DNA from: JAFDCJ01 sp049669725
Lineage (GTDB): Bacteria > Desulfobacterota > Desulfobacteria > Desulfobacterales > JAFDCJ01
DNA: 8,376 bases
Reading direction: 5' to 3'
Assembly: GCA_049669725.1 (NCBI GenBank)
Contig: JBATKU010000013.1
Span: 1 to 8,376 of the forward strand
The stretch's first letter is position 1. Each line of letters opens with the position of its first letter. The notes beneath the pieces are model-generated. The model worked only from the letters and a program-made list of their open reading frames with translations, was not told the DNA's origin and ran no database searches. The translations under genes and the position numbers were made by a program. Shown here piece by piece: positions 5,958 through 8,376 of the stretch.

Positions 5958-6992
5958 ATGAGAGTTGTTGATTTAAGATCCGATACACTGACCCGCCCGA
6001 CGGCTGCGATGTCCCGGGCAATGGCTGAAGCGGATGTCGGTGACGATGTATTCGGAGAAGATCCCACCGTAAACAAACTGGAGCAATTGGCTGCCCATCG
6101 TATGGGCAAAGAGGCAGCGCTGTTTGTGGCCAGCGGGACCATGGGCAACCTGGTCAGCCTGCTGGCCCATTGCGGCCGGGGGGAGGAAATCATCCTGGGA
6201 AGCTTTGCCCATACCTTCTACTTTGAGCAGGGCGGATCGGCTGCCGTGGGCGGCATTCATCCCCGCACCCTGCCCAACCAGCCCGATGGGACACTGGTTT
6301 TGTCTGATATTGAAGGTGCCATCCGCGCGGACAATGTCCATTTTCCCCGAACCCGTCTGATTGTGCTTGAAAATACCCACAACCTGTGCGGCGGACATCC
6401 CATAGATATTGATTATATGAAGGCAGTCGGAGATGTTGCCCGACGTCATGGTTTAAAAATCCATGTGGACGGGGCACGCTTTTTTAATGCAGCTGCGGCC
6501 CTGGATGTACCGGTCGCCAAATTGGCTGCCGACGCTGATTCGGTATCATTTTGTTTAAGCAAGGGGCTTGCAGCGCCGGTGGGTTCGGTGGTTTGCGGCA
6601 ACCAAGATTTTATTTCAGAGGCCCGGCGTGCCAGAAAAATCCTGGGCGGTGGAATGCGCCAGGCCGGTGTACTTGCGGCAGCAGGAATTGTGGCCCTCAA
6701 TGAAATGGTCGATCGCCTGGCCGACGATCATGCCAATGCCCGCAAACTGGCTGAAGGGCTGGCGGAGATGCCCGGTGTTTCAATTGATCCGGGCCAGATT
6801 CATACCAATATTGTCTATTTTGAGGTCGACCACAAAGACATGACGGTAGAAGAACTGGTAAAGCGCCTGGATGACAAAGGCGCCCGTATGCTGCCGGTAG
6901 GCCCCGGACGCATCAGAGCCGTCACCCATTACCATATTTCATCAGATGATATTGACTATGTGCTGGGGGTGTTCGCGAAGGTGCTGAACTGA
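5958..6992 (+). CDS. ltaE: Low-specificity L-threonine aldolase (EC 4.1.2.48)
   Basis: This 344-residue PLP enzyme of fold type I cleaves L-threonine and L-allo-threonine to glycine and acetaldehyde in the cytoplasm. It begins with the family hallmark VVDLRSDTLTRPT (3-15) and DVGDDVFGEDPTVNKLE (26-42). Cofactor-site residues visible are SGTMGNL (59-65), His85 in SFAHTFYFEQGG (stacks on PLP in relatives), LENTHN (137-142), HVDGARFFNAA (169-179, Asp171 to the pyridine nitrogen and Arg174 to the substrate carboxylate) and FCLSKGLAAPVGS (198-210), where Lys202 should form the Schiff base. GGGMRQAGVLAAAG (230-243) is the conserved loop. Length and motifs are complete. The sequence resembles the E. 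coli LtaE class and shows no stereospecificity marker I can read. It is transcribed divergently from acetoacetyl-CoA synthetase and convergently with the AICAR formyltransferase gene. Confidence 0.96.
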   Translation: MRVVDLRSDTLTRPTAAMSRAMAEADVGDDVFGEDPTVNKLEQLAAHRMGKEAALFVASGTMGNLVSLLAHCGRGEEIILGSFAHTFYFEQGGSAAVGGIHPRTLPNQPDGTLVLSDIEGAIRADNVHFPRTRLIVLENTHNLCGGHPIDIDYMKAVGDVARRHGLKIHVDGARFFNAAAALDVPVAKLAADADSVSFCLSKGLAAPVGSVVCGNQDFISEARRARKILGGGMRQAGVLAAAGIVALNEMVDRLADDHANARKLAEGLAEMPGVSIDPGQIHTNIVYFEVDHKDMTVEELVKRLDDKGARMLPVGPGRIRAVTHYHISSDDIDYVLGVFAKVLN

Positions 6993-7048
6993 ATTCGGAA
7001 GTTGGACCCGTCGTCGTCCGATAGGGCAGGACTATGCCGCGGCTAAAG

Positions 7049-7062
7049 ATGCGGAATGCGGG
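7049..7062. repeat. Tandem heptamer ATGCGGA/ATGCGGG
   Basis: Two adjacent 7-base units differ only in the last base. Two units alone could arise by chance; the entry is kept because two other heptamer repeats lie in the same spacer. Confidence 0.35.
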
Positions 7063-7101
7063 AAATAAGAAATTGCTTAGGACGTAGGCATGCGATTTAA
7101 T

Positions 7102-7140
7102 CTGATTCTTTTCGCACTCGTCCTCGTGAATCAGTTTTTT
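7102..7140 (+). terminator. Candidate intrinsic terminator of the threonine aldolase gene
   Basis: CTGATTC (7102-7108) pairs perfectly with GAATCAG (7128-7134) across a 19-base gap and is followed directly by TTTTTT (7135-7140). It lies 110 bases after the ltaE stop on the same strand. The stem is short, has only three GC pairs and a large loop, so strength is doubtful. Its loop contains the left arm of a second, longer inverted repeat. Confidence 0.4.
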
Positions 7141-7157
7141 ATAGAGGACGAGTACGA
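7112..7157. repeat. Inverted repeat ACTCGTCCTC/GAGGACGAGT
   Basis: The 10-bp arms at 7116-7125 and 7144-7153 are perfect complements. Beyond one C/A mismatch three further pairs form (7112-7114 with 7155-7157), giving 13 of 14. The 18-base loop contains the right arm and T-run of the terminator-like hairpin, so the two cannot form as simple nested stems. Confidence 0.7.
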
Positions 7158-7216
7158 CGACGAATGCGGTACCTGCCGCGCCGTAGCTCAAAGAGCGAAG
7201 ACGACTCATTTGACGT

Positions 7217-7240
7217 TTGTCATCCGTCTTCTGTATTCTG
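7217..7240. repeat. Heptanucleotide array related to the trmO-recD2 spacer repeat
   Basis: The units are TTGTCAT (7217-7223), CCGTCTT (7224-7230), CTGTATT (7231-7237) and a trailing CTG (7238-7240). They align in order and phase with CTGTCAT, CTGTCTT, CTGTTTT, CTG at 3087-3117 if one unit is skipped, in the same orientation relative to the window. The match suggests a common repeat family rather than chance. Confidence 0.65.
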
Positions 7241-7248
7241 ACACCCAT

Positions 7249-7280
7249 TGAAACCTGAAACCTATTTATGCCTGAAACCT
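7249..7280. repeat. Three copies of TGAAACCT, two of them in 7-base register
   Basis: Copies lie at 7249-7256, 7256-7263 and 7273-7280. The first two overlap by one base, so the repeating unit TGAAACC has period 7. The last copy is followed by TATGGTTT, making a small AAACC-TTAT-GGTTT dyad (7275-7288). Confidence 0.55.
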
Positions 7281-7301
7281 TATGGTTTGTTGCTCTCAAT
7301 T

Positions 7302-7322
7302 TGAGATAGATTTTTTATCTCA
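7302..7322. terminator. AT-rich hairpin abutting the AICAR formyltransferase stop codon
   Basis: TGAGATA (7302-7308) and TATCTCA (7316-7322) form a perfect 7-bp stem with a 7-base loop. The stem begins immediately after the minus-strand TAG (7323-7325). The T-run seen on the plus strand lies in the loop and no U-tract follows on the minus strand, so it is not a typical intrinsic terminator. It may protect or mark the 3' end of the message. Confidence 0.35.
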
Positions 7323-8376
7323 CTAGTGCTTAAAGCTTCTCTGGCCGGTATACACCATGGTCACATTAGCTTCGTTGCAGGCTTCAATGGATTGATAGTC
7401 GTTCCCGGAGCCGCCCGGTTGAATCACCGCCGCAATTCCCTCCCGGATACCGACATCAACGCCGTCGCGGAACGGGAAAAAGGCATCACTGACCATGGCC
7501 GCCCCGATCAGCCCGCCCTTTTCCCGGGCCACGCGCTCATCGAATTCCGCTTTTTTTTCGGTGTCGGTTAATTCATTATAGGGAATGCCCAGACCCTCAA
7601 AACAATAGCGATCGGCCAGCTTGCGATAAGCCTTGTCCCTTGCGATCTCGGCCACACCGACCCTGTCCTGCTCACCGGTACCGATACCGACGGTGACCAG
7701 ATCTTTGACATAGATGACCGAGTTGGAAGTAATTCCGGATTCCACCAGCCAGCCAAAAAGCATATCCTCATATTCCTGATCAGTGGGTGCCCGGTTAATT
7801 TTGAAAACCTGACCCTTGTATTCGGTTTCGGCCATTTTTAGATCATCCCGGCTGCGGCTGGTTGGCACAAAGGACCATTGGGTGATAATGCCGCCGTCGA
7901 TCAAGCTTTTGAATTCGACACATCGTTGCCCCACAAAAGTTTGCAGCCGGTCAATGTTGCCGATTTTGACCACCCTGAGATTTTTCTTGGTGGCCAAGAC
8001 ATCCATAACACCTGGTTCGAAATCAGGCGCCACAACCACTTCGGCATACTGTTGGACAATGGCCTCGGCCGTGGCCCTGTCCACTGCACGGTTCAGCGCA
8101 ATACAGCCACCGAAGGCGGCAACCCTGTCCGCCATGTTGGCTTTTAGATACGCCTCCACCAGTGAATCGTCCAGGGCCACTCCGCAGGGATTATTATGTT
8201 TAACGATAACCGCCCCCGGTTTGTCTACAAAATAGCGCAAGATATTAAGGGAATTATCGGCATCGGTCAGATTGGTTTTGCCGGGGTGTTTGCCGGATTG
8301 CAGCAGTTCAATATCGGAAGCCAGATAATGGCCCGCTTGAATGGTCTGGGTTTCACCCAGAACCAGATTGCCGTTG
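7323..8376 (-). CDS. purH: AICAR formyltransferase (PurH transformylase domain), 5' end outside the window
   Basis: The frame stays open to the window edge, giving 350 residues of the C-terminal part. The TTG at 8238-8240 is an internal Leu codon, not the start; the residues before it (for example QSGKHPGKTNLTDADNSLNI) are family sequence. The enzyme transfers the formyl group of 10-formyl-tetrahydrofolate to AICAR, the penultimate step of IMP synthesis. Key motifs, numbered from the first residue in the window, are VIVKHNNPCGVA (56-67; Lys59 and His60 match the catalytic KH pair), AAFGG (86-90), SNSVIYVKDLVTVGIGTGEQDRV (216-238, folate/AICAR site) and SDAFFPFRDGVDVG (300-313), IQPGGSGND (322-330) and the FKH end. 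The block QSGKHPGKTNLTD and an insert near 250-290 resemble stand-alone AICAR formyltransferases without the IMP cyclohydrolase domain. That cannot be confirmed without the missing N-terminus. Confidence 0.94.
   Translation of the reverse strand, partial: NGNLVLGETQTIQAGHYLASDIELLQSGKHPGKTNLTDADNSLNILRYFVDKPGAVIVKHNNPCGVALDDSLVEAYLKANMADRVAAFGGCIALNRAVDRATAEAIVQQYAEVVVAPDFEPGVMDVLATKKNLRVVKIGNIDRLQTFVGQRCVEFKSLIDGGIITQWSFVPTSRSRDDLKMAETEYKGQVFKINRAPTDQEYEDMLFGWLVESGITSNSVIYVKDLVTVGIGTGEQDRVGVAEIARDKAYRKLADRYCFEGLGIPYNELTDTEKKAEFDERVAREKGGLIGAAMVSDAFFPFRDGVDVGIREGIAAVIQPGGSGNDYQSIEACNEANVTMVYTGQRSFKH

Larger units (their letters stand above)
6993..7322. other. Repeat-dense spacer between convergent genes
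   Basis: The 330 bases between the two convergent stop codons hold no credible gene. They hold, in order, a tandem heptamer ATGCGGA/ATGCGGG (7049-7062), two interleaved inverted repeats (7102-7157), a GCTC-AAA-GAGC hairpin (7186-7196), a CTGTCTT-like heptamer array (7217-7240), three copies of TGAAACCT (7249-7280) and a 7-bp hairpin next to the AICAR formyltransferase stop (7302-7322). The patchwork looks like successive insertions of short repeats into a neutral site. Confidence 0.7.

Noticed and set aside
6922..7299. 125-codon minus-strand open frame after ltaE
   Set aside because: It overlaps the 3' end of ltaE and otherwise translates the short repeats of the spacer (heptamers, hairpins). 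It has no domain-like sequence.

Overview
This window is an ordinary stretch of bacterial chromosome holding five complete genes and one gene cut by the right edge. Five genes lie on the minus strand: an ArsR/SmtB repressor, the SF1B helicase RecD2, the tRNA methyltransferase TrmO, acetoacetyl-CoA synthetase, and AICAR formyltransferase (partial). One lies on the plus strand, low-specificity L-threonine aldolase. The protein flavour, especially a stand-alone-looking AICAR formyltransferase and a ketone-body ligase, together with spacers packed with small dispersed repeats, suggests an anaerobic Desulfobacterota (former Deltaproteobacteria) lineage. That placement is an inference from recall of similar proteins; no marker gene here proves it.

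Layout. 13-312 (minus) is an arsenite-type ArsR with a C-terminal Cys-Cys-x4-Cys cluster, a strong promoter and a 24-bp operator-like dyad. 374-789 is an AT-rich spacer without a recognisable gene. 790-2994 (minus) is recD2. 2995-3136 is a spacer built from two opposing heptanucleotide arrays. 3137-3583 (minus) is trmO. 3584-3813 holds a 145-bp nested palindrome whose outer arm meets the stop codon of the next gene. 3814-5769 (minus) is acetoacetyl-CoA synthetase. 5770-5957 is a divergent promoter region with a long AT-rich dyad. 5958-6992 (plus) is threonine aldolase. 6993-7322 is a spacer between convergent genes that contains at least five kinds of short repeat or hairpin. 7323-8376 (minus) is AICAR formyltransferase.

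The genes do not form one pathway. Acetoacetyl-CoA synthetase would feed acetoacetate into acetyl-CoA metabolism. Threonine aldolase yields glycine and acetaldehyde, and glycine can supply one-carbon units that AICAR formyltransferase consumes through 10-formyl-tetrahydrofolate, but nothing in the sequence shows co-regulation. ArsR probably controls genes that lie left of the window.

I found no new multi-gene system, CRISPR array, insertion sequence with transposase, tRNA or rRNA. The parts that deserve a second look are non-coding: the nested palindrome at 3670-3814, the heptanucleotide repeat family shared by two spacers, an interleaved pair of inverted repeats after threonine aldolase, and the apparently leaderless arsR promoter. 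Two start codons (acetoacetyl-CoA synthetase and threonine aldolase) are better placed at internal ATGs than at the upstream TTGs that extend the open frames.
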